The notes beneath the pieces are model-generated. The model was given only the letters and a program-made list of their open reading frames with translations. It was not told the origin of the DNA and did not search any database. From Perkinsus olseni (lineage: Eukaryota > Perkinsozoa > Perkinsida > Perkinsidae), in assembly GCA_013115135.1 (NCBI GenBank), contig JABANP010000339.1:1-55995 (forward strand): a stretch of DNA of 55,995 bases, read 5' to 3'. Below are positions 44,248-55,196 of the stretch, piece by piece. Position 1 is the stretch's first letter. Each line of letters begins with the position of its first letter. The position numbers and the translations under genes are program-made.

Positions 44248-44321
44248 GCTCTGGTGGCTCAATCGGATAGAGCGTTGGACTTCTAATCCAAAGGTTGCGG
44301 GTTCAAGTCCCGCCCAGAGTA
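44248..44321 (+). tRNA. tRNA-Arg (anticodon UCU)
   Basis: Full cloverleaf, 74 nt, no intron. The acceptor GCTCTGG pairs with CCAGAGT, and the discriminator is A. The anticodon stem TTGGA/TCCAA encloses CTTCTAA with anticodon TCT at 44282-44284. The T arm is GCGGG-TTCAAGT-CCCGC. Internal A box TGGCTCAATCGG and B box GGTTCAAGTCC fit RNA polymerase III transcription. No CCA is encoded, as in eukaryotic nuclear tRNAs. It decodes AGA (and AGG). Confidence 0.95.
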
Positions 44322-44870
44322 ATATTGTGGAAACGTGTAGGACATCTTGTGAGCTACCATGCTTATCAGTCCAGCCACCTTTCAGCGTACTCTGATTTTC
44401 CTCCTTAGCTGATGAGTAGCCCGCGCAAGCTTCAAAGCAAAATAGCCGTTCAGTCCTCTGGAGAGATGATGGGCGTGAAATTGCATGACGAAAGCGGTCC
44501 GGCGAAGTGAGAGGAATCCCAGAATTAGTCGGACACACGACTAACTCGGACTTCACCATGGTGGATTCTGATGCGGGCACTCAAGGCAATGATACCGCTA
44601 CTGCAGCCGAGCCGCATCGGAAGAACCCCCGACCCCTCTTCACTCCCTTCATGATACTCTCAACAAAAGGACGCTGGTATGCCCACACCGAACACCATCT
44701 TCAACATATCATCATAAGCATGCATCATCTTGATTCTCATCGCCATCATCAAAAACGTATCATTGCTTATTCAATTCCAATAACAAAAATAAACATTTTA
44801 GCTTCACTGTTATTTATAAATATCAGTATAAGATTCGCATCCCAATTAGTACCTAGGTTTCAATATAGTA
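44322..44870. other. Intergenic between tRNA-Arg and GNAT-like gene
   Basis: No gene recognised. The stretch from 44690 to 44880 is AT-rich (many ATCAT and AATA steps) and probably contains the 3' end of the minus-strand gene to the right. Confidence 0.35.
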
Positions 44871-45734
44871 TTACTCGACCACATCATAAGGTCCGGGAAT
44901 GATCGGTATGACACCATCGCCACCGCTAGCTTCGACGCTTGATTCGGTCTTGGGAAAGGTGTACATATAATCGTACCATTGATCAGGGGCTGCAATAACG
45001 AATGCTACTCGTGTCCGCTTCTGCAACGCTCACCTCCCATCGTCTTAAAGCCGGCCTTCTTGCAAACCTTGTCGGCGAACTCCTCCTTGGCGCCCCAGTT
45101 CTCTCGGGTCCAAACATAAGCCACTCGAGGTCTCACACGCTTGATCTGACCATGTCTCATTCAAGTTTAGTCGAACTTTCGTAGGTTTCGAACCATGAAG
45201 GAGACCGAGTTTTTAGAATTCTACCCAAAATCACCCATGCCACTGTGACCCCGCTTTCGAAAAACTCTCTCGTAGTATGTCCTCTATCTTGATCAAATAT
45301 GCTTTTCGACGGACTGTCCGCAAAAATCGGGACTCACATATTCTAGCAGGTGCTTGAGCATCTCTACCGCAACGTCCTGGTTGGTCCAGCCTCTCATCAT
45401 TTCCAGCCACGGCAAGAAAACCGTCTCTTTATTCTCATAGACTGCCTCTTGCACGACACCGAACTCGACAGATCCAACCACGGTCTGCAACAAGACAGGT
45501 CGATCCAGTCCGGTGACCCTGCCTGCTCACCTGTGCCTCGGTGTCGAATGCCACAAAAACAGCCGCCTTGTCTTCTAGCTTGTCACTCAGCAGGACGTCG
45601 GTAGGCTTCGCCAAGCGGTACTCGAGTTTGGATGGGTCGAGGGTCTTCTGCTTGTGACTGGTCAGGCAGAAGACTGTCGATAGTATCAGCGCCGAGACCA
45701 CACAGAGGAGGTGACCAGAACGACGAGAGAACAT
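44871..45734 (-). CDS. GNAT-like acetyltransferase-fold protein with N-terminal membrane anchor
   Basis: Five exons built from splice signals with consistent phase: 45734-45531, 45484-45338, 45287-45235, 45155-45034 and 44989-44871. Introns are 46, 50, 79 and 44 nt, and the product is about 214 residues with a TAA stop. Residues 8-25 (HLLCVVSALILSTVFCL) form a membrane anchor or signal. The body alternates strand-like VFVAFDTEAQTVVGSVEFGV and VFLPWLEMMRGW with a helix. It then has RPRVAYVWTREN followed by a helix ending in KKAGFK, which resembles motif B of GNAT N-acetyltransferases (strand, Asn, helix, x-GF). The usual acetyl-CoA loop R-x-x-G-x-G/A is replaced by RGWTNQDV, so activity is uncertain. 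The substrate is unknown. The exon model is firmer than the fold call. Confidence 0.5.
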
Positions 45735-47501
45735 GAGGGTTGGGCAGCTACTACGGAGGGAAGCGAGGCCGAAGTGAGCCGCTCGAGGGCAAATCGATTG
45801 GAATGGCGCAGCTTCGTGCGGTGGCGGGACGAAGCACCGCCCGAACGAGATTCTATTGACTGCTCGATCAATCACCGATCGCTGATGGTAAGTAGCAGCT
45901 CGTAGTGACTCAGCCGAGGAGGACCCCCAATCATTGATGGCGCAACTAAGACGGAGCCACCGGCGAAATGCATCCACTGCAGCTCGAAGACGATCATGCC
46001 GCTGTAACATCTGCTCCAACCTAGCCCGCTCGGCTGCCTGCTCATCCTCCTTCGGACCTGACCAGAGCAATTACTGCCACCATCACGCGACTCCCAGAGA
46101 GGCTCCACCCGGCTGTTCCGAGTTCGACTTCCGCGTTCGACGGTTTCGAGCCTCCCCATTCATCATATGCCGTTCTCTTTGACGACGGTGAAACTCCAGC
46201 CCCCGAGATCTAGCATCGATGGAAAGCTGAGAACAACTGATTCAAATCTTCCCTCTGATAACGATATCACCCGGTCATCCTCCCGAGGCCTGCTCTTCCC
46301 TCGGGCTTGCTTCTCCGCATTGATTCGACGTAGCTGTCGGCTGAAGTGCTTCACCTTAGAAGGGATCGACATCAATGCGGAGACGACGCGATCTCGGCCC
46401 AGTAGTAACTTGGCCTGTTGCGCCAGCTTCCTTATCAGCTCATCGTCCTCCTCCAGGCGTCCCCTACCGAGACCTCCGAACCTTCGCCATCCCACATGTG
46501 GCTCGCAGACTGCAACGTATCTATCGCACAGCCGAAGGTTGTTCCAAAGGGTACCCGACAAATTGTTGAATACCATCGACTATTCGTTAATGCTCGCTCG
46601 GAGCACCCTCGGAGATTTTGACGCTATGAAATGTGCAGTATGTCCGGAATTCTCAGTCGGGATGATTACCAGCTACCATGAGGAAGCTTCGTGCGCTCCC
46701 TCACCAGGAGATGCCAAGTATTGATGACCTGGCAACCTTGGAAAGGCCTTTACATCGCCCTTGGGACAACGTAGTGAGACGGAGCGCATGCTCAAGTAGA
46801 AAACCAACACCGGCTACCGTGGGCACCGGATGAATCATTATGTTCGCGCAGCAAGGACCCACCAGAGCTGAGCGAACGTGTGCTGAGGGAGTAGATGCTC
46901 CAAGTAAAACGGGAGAGCGACTAGCTCTCCTTGCGAATCAAACACTATCATCAAAATTCGGTATTTTTCCCCGCCAGCCCTGAACTACTCAGCATAGGTC
47001 ACCGGCTTGACTTCTATCACCCGACGATTTGCTCTACTCCCGCTGTCCTCAACGTGGCCAGTGTCACCCTCCTTCGTCGCACCATCTAAAAGCATTGCAA
47101 CCAATGCATCTTCTCCAAGCTAGCCCACCTGCGGAACTCAGGCCCTCCGCAACAACAGGGGACAACCGCTTTCTATCCACTTCCTCAACGCCGGGTTGTT
47201 CCTTCGCATGCGTCACTGGTTGCCGTTCTCGACCAGGAGATATCACCGGAGCATGCGAGGCGCGCAGCCTCGCCAAGGCCTGGGCCGTCAGACCGTCTGT
47301 CACCAACAAGTCAATCAGCACTACCTCCAGGTGCTCATCAGCGGGCTCTCGGACAACGGGCACATCTTCCCTGGAGAGATCGTGGGTTCGATCCTCGGTC
47401 GTGATATCGTCGTGACTTCGCCGCTGCTTCGAAGCACGTCGCCTCGCAGCCGCAACAAAGGCTACTGGGTCGTCCGTTTCTGCTTCGACGAATCCGCTCA
47501 T
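45735..47501 (-). other. Candidate exons of an uncharacterised gene
   Basis: Several minus-strand frames look like real protein but I could not join them with confidence. 47501-47245 begins MSGFVEAETDDPVAFVAAAR and is acidic to basic, with a GTGATATC donor after ASHAP. 46520-46166 has EEDDELIRKLAQQAKLLLGR and KHFSRQLRRINAEKQARGK. 46060-45860 is a charged helix (QAAERARLEQMLQRHDRLRA). They suggest a nuclear or scaffolding-type coiled-coil protein read toward the GNAT-like gene. No known domain was recognised. Confidence 0.35.
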
Positions 47502-48326
47502 GAAAATTACAAGATTCTAGCGGAGCGAAGCACCACAGAATACAAATTGACCACTAAAAGCGAACCGAGGTCAAATAAAAATATCTTTATCCCTCATCGT
47601 AAACCATGATGATGATCGACGCACTGAGCGCCGAATGTACCAATGCTTCATCAGCCATCGAGCGGCTACATAGTGAAGAAGGTCGAGTGCATCGAAGTCT
47701 CGCCAAAACCGGACACGCCTGCGGTGTATCTGTGGAGGACGGAGGATGAAGCGAATCCAAACTGATTGAAAAAGGGGATAATAGAAAGCAAACAAATAAT
47801 GATGCATCTTGAAAACAAAATTCTTCTGCTTTTCTGCATCGTCAAACCAGCGATCTCATGAGAATGCAGTCGCTACTGACGAGAACGCTAAATACCCGGG
47901 AATGATCGCTCAGAAGCGATCCTTGATCATTGCCAAACAATAACGTCAGTTAAAGCTGACAATGCTTGGGAGACAAGCTCAGCTGAATCGGTGGCTTTGA
48001 CCGTTAAAGTCTACTACGTAGCACTGTTTACCGAGCTGACGTGTCCCTTGGCGGCCCTTTAAAGTAATATAATGGCAGCTAACCAATTGTGTTCATAGTG
48101 CTCAAGGAACGTTCGGAATTCCCCCAGATCCGCGAACAGCGTCCTCGGAAATACTGACGGTAAAGTGGCCGCCAGCAACTATGAATATTTCAGACAGGCC
48201 GTCGCGATCCGCGCATTATACATTAGCAAGGTACTACATACTCATACTCTAACATTATAAACTCATTTCAAACCTCGCTCATTAAAAAACAACAAGATAC
48301 GAAATTTCCCCCAGGTGCTGTTCGAC
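47502..48326. other. Intergenic upstream of the uncharacterised gene
   Basis: No gene, RNA or repeat recognised. A minus-strand frame at 47571-47807 is basic and aromatic-rich with no motif; it is probably chance. Confidence 0.35.
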
Positions 48327-48777
48327 TTACAGTCGTCTGTCCCAGGGATGGAAGGCCAACAGCTCCTGTTCCTCCTGCATCTGGAACTTGGCCTCTTCGA
48401 TGTAGGGCGCCATGTACGGCACCATCGGGTCGTAGTTCTGTAGCTCTAGTGGCAGATGAAGCTTTCGACCAGCCAGGACCGCGCCTAAAGTTGATGAAAC
48501 GGTTGAAAGATACGCCTAGAGGTCGACCTTACCCCGCATCATCCGTCTGTACCTTTGGATACGGATATCCTCCGGGATGATGTCCAGCGCTCGTTCGACG
48601 ATCATATCCTGAGATGAACTGAATGCCGTCGCCAGGGATCGAACCGGATACCTTATCATTCATAGCGTCATCGGCCATAATGCCCATCCCTCTGTAGCGA
48701 GCAACCAGGGCGTTATATTCCCAACGCTCGTACCTGACCAGCCCGGTTTGTGCAGTTACAATATGCCGGCGCATCAT
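48327..48777 (-). CDS. QCR7: Cytochrome bc1 complex subunit 7 (14 kDa)
   Basis: Nuclear-encoded subunit of mitochondrial respiratory complex III (QCR7 in yeast, UQCRB in animals). It lies on the matrix side and helps assemble the complex around cytochrome b. Three exons, 48777-48652, 48608-48533 and 48484-48327, are joined by 43- and 48-nt introns with matching phases. They give a 119-residue protein ending in TAA. Diagnostic features in order: a Trp-Tyr start (YERWEYNA), YRGMGIMADD, VERALDIIPEDIRIQRYRR (compare the EAIRRLP...R.FRIKRA block of the family), LPLELQNYDP, PYMAPYIEEAKFQMQEEQE and a final PWDRRL. Length is normal for the family (110-130). I start at the first of two tandem ATGs. 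No cleavable presequence is needed in this family. Confidence 0.85.
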
Positions 48778-48917
48778 TATCCCTGGGGGGAGGGAAGGTT
48801 GGGCGTGGGTAATCCTATTCATAGTAAATGGTTTTCCTAATAGGTTGGAAAGTCAACATCACTTAAAGGCATTCCCCTGTGTATACTCAACCGCCAGCCG
48901 TCTAAGGAGGGGGAATC

Positions 48918-49121
48918 TTACGGGCCCTTAACGAGCTTGAACCAAACGGGTGTGAAGACTTCGTCCCAGACTTGTTGGAATGGCGACTTCTCTCGCTTCA
49001 CTTGGTACCTGTGATTGCCATGCTTCAACCTAAGATACGCCTCGAACTACCATGGCACGGAGCCTTCGATGCTCTTGTTGTAGTTGCAGACAACTCTTGC
49101 GAACGCTCGATGAAAAGACAT
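48918..49121 (-). pseudogene. Small basic protein, in-frame TAG
   Basis: A frame of 67 residues from ATG 49121 to TAA at 48918. It reads MSFHRAFARVVCNYNK, then IEGSVPW, a TAG (codon 25), FEAYLRLKHGNHRYQVKRE and PFQQVWDEVFTPVWFKLVKG. Both halves look coding and in the same frame, so the TAG interrupts a real protein, perhaps through one changed base in a Tyr codon. The composition, small size and tryptophans are typical of accessory subunits of mitochondrial complexes, and the neighbour is QCR7. That is only a hint of function. It may be a pseudogene, a sequencing error or a read-through site. Confidence 0.4.
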
Positions 49122-49939
49122 AGCGAGCTCTAAACACTGCTCAGCGACCCGACCTATTCCGTATCTTCCCAGCATGACAAAAGGATACAGCACTCAGGAC
49201 GAGTTCGCGACTTTATCTGGCATCCGCAGACAAGATACGTCGAGGTCCGAGGATAAATCGATCACCGTGGCGTGCGCTAAATCAGAAGCAGCACTTCGTG
49301 TCGTCGAATCTTCAAGTCTGCTACCTATTTCTAATCCCCACTATACAACCCACTCCCGATTCCCAGCCGGGAGAAGGCCCCGAGAAGGTAATACTGCATT
49401 TTACGGTTTTTTCATCAGTTTTTGCCGGCTACTGTAGCCCCTGGTTCGACGAGAATATCTTCGCCTTCGTGACAAGTGGTTCGACTTGAAATCAATTCTG
49501 CCTTCGTCGGTTGATACATACCAGAGTTCCGTGCTGAAATTCTGAGAAAATATCTATTTTTTTGCAAGTTGCACGCTTCGACCTTCATCGAGTATTTTCG
49601 CACTTTTCGGAAAAATTTGGATACGGTTATGATTTAATCGTATCTTTTCCGCTCCTTGCGTGACACGAGGTAGGTCGAACCCAGTCTGGTTGAAAAAAGT
49701 AAAATTAAGATTCGGGCAGATTGTCATTAGTGCAAAATGTCCCTCAGAAGCATACGAAAATTCTTTCGGAAAATTATTCCGAAAACACGCATGAAAATTT
49801 TGGCGAAGATTTTTCAGAAATCACGCCCAAAAAATCATCAGAAAATTCGCCGGAAGATTATACAAAATTCATAATGCAAAAAAACCGAAAATTATATGGA
49901 AATTTTGTTTCCCGTTCTCCGTTGTAATATTAATTTCAG
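49122..49939. other. AT-rich upstream region of transporter 1
   Basis: No convincing exon. From 49740 to 49880 the sequence is a degenerate repeat of GAAAATT, CGGAAAA and similar steps. A plus-strand frame there (SENYSENTHENFGEDFSE) is built from this repeat. The first exon of the transporter gene may lie here or further left. Confidence 0.35.
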
Positions 49940-52871
49940 GCATCAATCGTCGACAGGCTCCACAAGAAGATTCGATTTTCGCTGAGTTCGAACGAGATTT
50001 TCAGCATCCAGGAGAATCTTTCGACTGCGGCCGAGGTCGAAGAAGTGGCGGTGGCTGAAGGGACTGCTGAGGGCTGGAGAATGCGGAAGAGGTTCGTTCT
50101 CGTTTGATGCCAGCTTCAACCTAAGATTCCTTTGCAGGTCGTTTATGTTGGTCTGTGTGAATGCACTGATATCAACCAACCTCGCAAGCCCGTACGCATT
50201 CTCCCGAGTAGGATGGTTCAGCCTAATCATCGCGTCGCTCATCACCGGCCTAGTTGGCGGAGCGGTGTGGCTGCAAGCTCACTTGCTGCAGTCCGAAGCG
50301 GTAGTAAATAGGGCGCAGGTTCGATCCCGGGGTAGGGCAATTAATTAACTCAGGTTACGTCATACGCCCGGTTGAGAGGTGTCGGCGTTCTGAACCGTGA
50401 ATACGGATTCCTCGCGGAGATGCTTTTCGGCCCGAAGGGTCGTTCCGTGATCACTACGGTGAGGGCGTTCAGGGGATAGCCAAGGATGAGACACGCTCCG
50501 AATTAATTCGGGAAAATTTAAATTTGCCGTTGCGACCTGTTTTTTGAACGTACTATTGATCGCACGACTTGGAGTCCCGCGTATCAAGTAACGCCAACGT
50601 TATGGAGACGAGTCGCGATTCCGTGAAGTTGTGGTAGTAACATCCGCGCCTAACAGGCACAGGCCTCTTCACGCTGGGCGGTCCTCGAACATTGCAATTT
50701 TCATCCACCACGGGCGATTGGCGCTGTTGCCGCCAACTGTTGGGCTGAATGGGCTCCAGTCTAGACCGTCCAGTTCGTGTTTCGAAGCGTCGCAGAGTTC
50801 AAGGCGACTCGTTGCCGCTGACGCCGTTGCAGCGGAGAGTGATTCCTGTTGAATGCTGAATGAGCGGTTGGCCGTTGTCAAGTTAATGTAGCTCGCCCAA
50901 CGCTCAGCATCGACGGTTACCTCTCTCGCTCTTGCTCGGCAGACGCGGACAAGGTCGAGGTGAATTCTCGGGGTTTTCTTCTTTTCAGATGATCGGTATA
51001 CAGTTTCTATTAACGTTAATCGCCAACATGGTCGCCCTGGCTGAGGCAGGATCGTTACTTTTCCGAATCGATAGTAATAATTTCCCCGAAAAATTCCATA
51101 CTAGATTTGTCTTTCAGACGGTTACTGCGTTCTGATATTTGCCGTGCTTTCCTTCGCCCTCTCGGTGGTGCCGATCTACGAGCACATCACGAGCGTGTGC
51201 GCGATCGTTACGCCAGTGGCCCTGGCGATTGGGTTGATCGGACTGGTAGGTGCCGTTCGGCAAGTGATGCTGGGCGTATCTTTCTTTCCGTCAGATTATA
51301 GCCTCGATTGCTCGATTGACGGAGGACGATCAATCTAGTTTACCGATGATTCCATTTTATTCGCCCGCTGGAGGGGTTGGCGATTTCTTCGTTCTACTCG
51401 GAGTTGTCGTCTTCTCCTTCTCGAACGCCTTCTCGTTGCCGGCTTATGGGGGCGTCGTTTCCGGTAAGTCTAAATCTTGGGAGAGTCCTCGCGCAAGGCA
51501 TGCCCTGGAGTTAATCCTTAATTTCTTCTGAGCTCTGTCTAGCTATACAAGAGCACCTTGTCCTAGCTTCAGGCTAGGCTGTAGAGTCATCGTCACAATA
51601 GCAGAAATGTTTGAGACATTATGTCCCTACATCTCGGCGAATAGAATTAATGGCGCAGGCGCCGTTGGCAAGCTTGAAATGATAAACCCTCAGGACCGTC
51701 CGTGAAGGGTGGATCGCCTGTTCGACCCTCGTCACCGGCCGATACGGTTGCGTCGGCGGCAACAGAGGAGAGTCAGACGACCGAGAAGAGCATGGCGGTG
51801 GGGTACAGTGGACGGCGAAGATATTTCGAGAGATGCCTGGCTGCGGCGCTTGGATGCTCATTTTTGTATATGAGCGTTGTTGGAGTGTTGGGGATGCATC
51901 TCTGTGGAGATAGTGCATGTCCGCCCAATTATCTGACGCTACTCGAGCGTGACCAAATTGGTGAGTGGGTTTGGCCGGATCGTTAAGCCATTCGGTTGTC
52001 ATTCGCATGGTCGTGGGTTCTATTCTCAGTAATACCTTACGGAGCATTCGTGCTCGTCTATCTGGTGTACATAGCCTACGGCCTCGTGGCCATCCCTGTG
52101 TTAATGACGCCGTTGATGGCCGTGACGGAGGCCACTGTGGTAATACACGGGGATCTCAGGAACCTCACGCATCTTGCCGCCTGAACTGGTATCGATCGTG
52201 GGGATTTAGTAGTTCTGATGCTGCTGCTGCTATTCCTCGCTCATACGGGCCATCGCAGCACTCAGGCGCGCTTCGGAATATCTTCGCACAGACTCAGCGG
52301 ATCATTGGTGTATAAACTCGCAATCAGAAATCGGAATTGCGGTATTCAAGGCGCCCCTGCTGGTGTCTAGCCTGTAAGTGCCGTTGCTCGCAGTTGAATG
52401 CGGCCATGAGGGTTGATGATAATCACACTCGACATTGTGGTCCTCATATTTCGCTGTCATGGTTCATTATCGGCCGTGAAAGCCCAGTCACTGCATGGGT
52501 TCTTCAAAGTAAAGCTCAGCGATTATCAGGTTCGAACCGCGTCGGTTAAGTTGCGTGTATTGTGGCGGGGGCTGGTCACTGTTGTTGTATGTGGCTTGGC
52601 TGTCGCCCTTCAAAATCACCTGCCTCAACTCTATGCTGTCACTGGATGTGCAATCACCATAGGTGGGGCTTGGCACGGGTTCATGCGGGCGTGAGATGGT
52701 CGTTTTTTCTCAGCTCTTGTTTTCGTCGTGCCGCTCGGGTTTTACCTCCTTGTTATGAGGACTGGCAGCTCTGCTGTTGTCGCCGGTCTTTATGTTGGTA
52801 TTATCGTTGCCTCAGCAGCTGCTATCCTCGGCACGGTCTTCAGTATCATTCAAATTTGGGCTGATGTCTGA
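49940..52871 (+). CDS. Amino-acid-permease-like multi-pass transporter 1
   Basis: A spliced membrane protein that fits the amino acid/auxin permease (AAAP, Aa_trans) type of proton-coupled transporters. Exons with matching phase are 49940-50093 (cytosolic acidic N-terminus), 50138-50300, 50989-51073, 51118-51245, 51295-51463, about 51765-51960, 52030-about 52139, 52530-52662 and 52714-52871 (TGA). Exons around 51640-51700 and 52390 are uncertain. Features: TM1 with NLASPYAFSRVGWFSLIIASL (the PYAF...GW pattern of AAAP TM1); LLTLIANMVALAEA; YCVLIFAVLSFALSVVPIYE; FFVLLGVVVFSFSNAFSLPAYGG (central permease TM); then FVLVYLVYIAYGLVAIPVLM, a TM beginning LVTVVVCGLAV, and a final VGIIVASAAAILGTVFSIIQ. 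About ten or eleven membrane segments are visible. The substrate is not predictable. The start exon is not identified. Transporter 2 downstream is a paralogue. Confidence 0.65.
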
Positions 52872-55196
52872 ATACCGTAGAAAGAAACGTTCATGACTGT
52901 CTTACGAACGACCTGGGTTCTATCCCCGGTGGGGACTATTATGAGGTCGTAATACTAGGTAGGATTTCTAGTGGACCATTGCTGCAGACTAGAATTTCAC
53001 TTGAATGTTGATCTCTAACTTAACATTTGTTTGACTTCCTCAAAGATACGTTTGAGTTTGCAGTTCTTCAATTAGTGACAGAGGTCGATAACGTTTTGAC
53101 TGGGGGCAGCTGTTTTCTTAGGCAGACATGCAGGTTATAACCTGCGCCAAATTGAAGTCGCGCTTGCAGCAGAGTGCCTAAGCCGAACTGCCGGGGACAC
53201 TTTCGTTGTCGTTGAGGCTCAGTGATTGAGCATTAACCAAATCGACAGCCCTCCATCAACCGAGGCAGGTCACTCAGAGTGTATTTGGGAAGTGTCGCCG
53301 ATGATGGCAAGAACCGAAGGGTTCACTACCCTTCAAGGGTAGTCTATGGGGCGGCGTTCGGCGAGCGTTGAGCACAAACATGCGTAGGTTATTTCCCGTA
53401 TCGCCGCCGGGCAGTAAACTTGTATGCAAATTTCAATCGGAAATACACTATCTAATTTTCATTTCCACGAATTCTAATTTTCATTCGATTCTTTTCCGGA
53501 TTTTAATCGCAAAATCCTACGAGCACAACTTGTTCTGCACAAGCAAGCAGAGTTCATGAGGGCGTGGTTGTTACGAGCGTACAAGGAGGTTGCTCATTGA
53601 TGTTTGCCTTATTGCATCAGCCGTTGCGAAGATGTAGAGGGAGACTCAATTGACGGAGTTCGATTTTGAAGGGCAAGAAAGTGTGCCGTCGGGTTTAACC
53701 TTTGACGGGTGGCAGCCCCATTGAAAACCCAGTGTTCCGTTCAAGACCCGCGTCATTACCATTCGCAATCACCGGCCACGATAACCAGTGGTTATTGTGG
53801 TTATCAACCACCCGTCATTGTCAGATGGCCACACTCTCTCCGAATGACGTTAGCGCCTTCGGACAAGCCTGGAGCTAGAGAGTAATCGGCCTGCACTAGG
53901 TCCCAATAGTCGGCAATGGCAGCCGCTCACTGGGGCGATAATTTCCGAAGCCGTGTTGGGTGTATTTCCGCTTCGTCTAGAGCTACACCGAAGCATTCAT
54001 CGACTGGCTGTGGAATAGCATCCGACGAGAAATGCAACAGGAACGAGTTTGCCGAAGAAGTGTCTCGACGGACATGTGCAGAATGATTGCGTAATTTTTG
54101 GCAATGCCTTGAGCCCAAGCATGCTCGCTGGGAAATCAGTACGAACACCACTTGTGGCACAAGAGAGAGCTCTCCACGTGAGAATGGCGTGTCTGATATC
54201 GAGCTTGTCAGAGGTCACACGAGTCTTGTGTGTCTGTGCCCGGAGGCCGGTTCTCGCGTGAACCTGGCGTCACGACTCCGAGCCTGCTGGATGTATCGTG
54301 TCTTTCAAAGACGGACATTTCATATTCGATAGCTTATTGCACGGTTTCTCTGTGGTGTTGTTCTTTCGCAGCTCTGGGAGTGAATCGGGCAGATTGCACT
54401 GCAATCATTGCATGTAAAACACTGTCCGAGGCTCTGTGAATTCGACCCCGACTCGGGAATCCCGAGGCTCAATGAGGATTTGAAGTTCCGAATGGGTCGT
54501 ATCATCATCAACCTGATTGGTCTAGTCAGGTTCGCACCGACTACAGGGCCTTCATTCCGCTACGTGTTATTCTATCTGGTTAGTTAGTAGCGCGGCAGGC
54601 TGATGGTCTCGGCTTTGAGACGCAGAATTCACCACCGACTTCAATCACGTGGCCAAAGTGAGAACGTGATGTTTTGATTTGGTCATATCAGCAGGCTCGT
54701 ATCATCAACGAGGGAGTGGCAGTCTCAGTTGAGATACGGTGGCTCCTGTCACTCTCTATGCATGAGAAGTTTCCTGATGTTCCAGAGACCTTCATCAATA
54801 CTGTCGATTAAATGATTTTATTCAAATCAAGTGCCTTACTTTTCGCGCGATTCTCATCCATTGACAAAGTTAGTCTGTTTGGCCACGGCTGCATGGCCGT
54901 ATCGCCTACCGAAGACTCCGCGTGTAGTTGATGTGGGCAGAGCTCGGCCTGGTTAGCTCTCTTGGGCGTGTGCTCAATGAGCGCTGCTCATTCAGAATGA
55001 GCAGAGAGTCTCTTCAATTGAGAGCTAGGGATATTTTCTTTCAACCATAAAGGCCCCCTCAGCGAAAGTGAGTGACGATACTGACGAGTCATCAATAGCC
55101 ATCGCTGCAAATAACGGTACTGGGGCAGTGTGTGAACGGATGGATCGGGGCATCAGCCTCAGGTGAGATGCCTGTGCTCAATGTGATTGACTTCAG
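52872..55196. other. Intergenic between the two transporter genes
   Basis: About 2.3 kb with no recognised gene, RNA or repeat. The 5' exon(s) of transporter 2 should lie here but I could not identify them. Short frames near 53930-54260 show no motif. Confidence 0.4.

Noticed and set aside
50300..50345. B-box-like ggttcgatccc in an intron of transporter 1
   Set aside because: The surrounding bases do not form a cloverleaf. The same applies to the similar motif inside the QCR7 intron near 48635 (minus strand).
52900..52945. tRNA-like T arm (ctgggttctatccccgg)
   Set aside because: No matching acceptor, D arm or anticodon arm could be folded around it.
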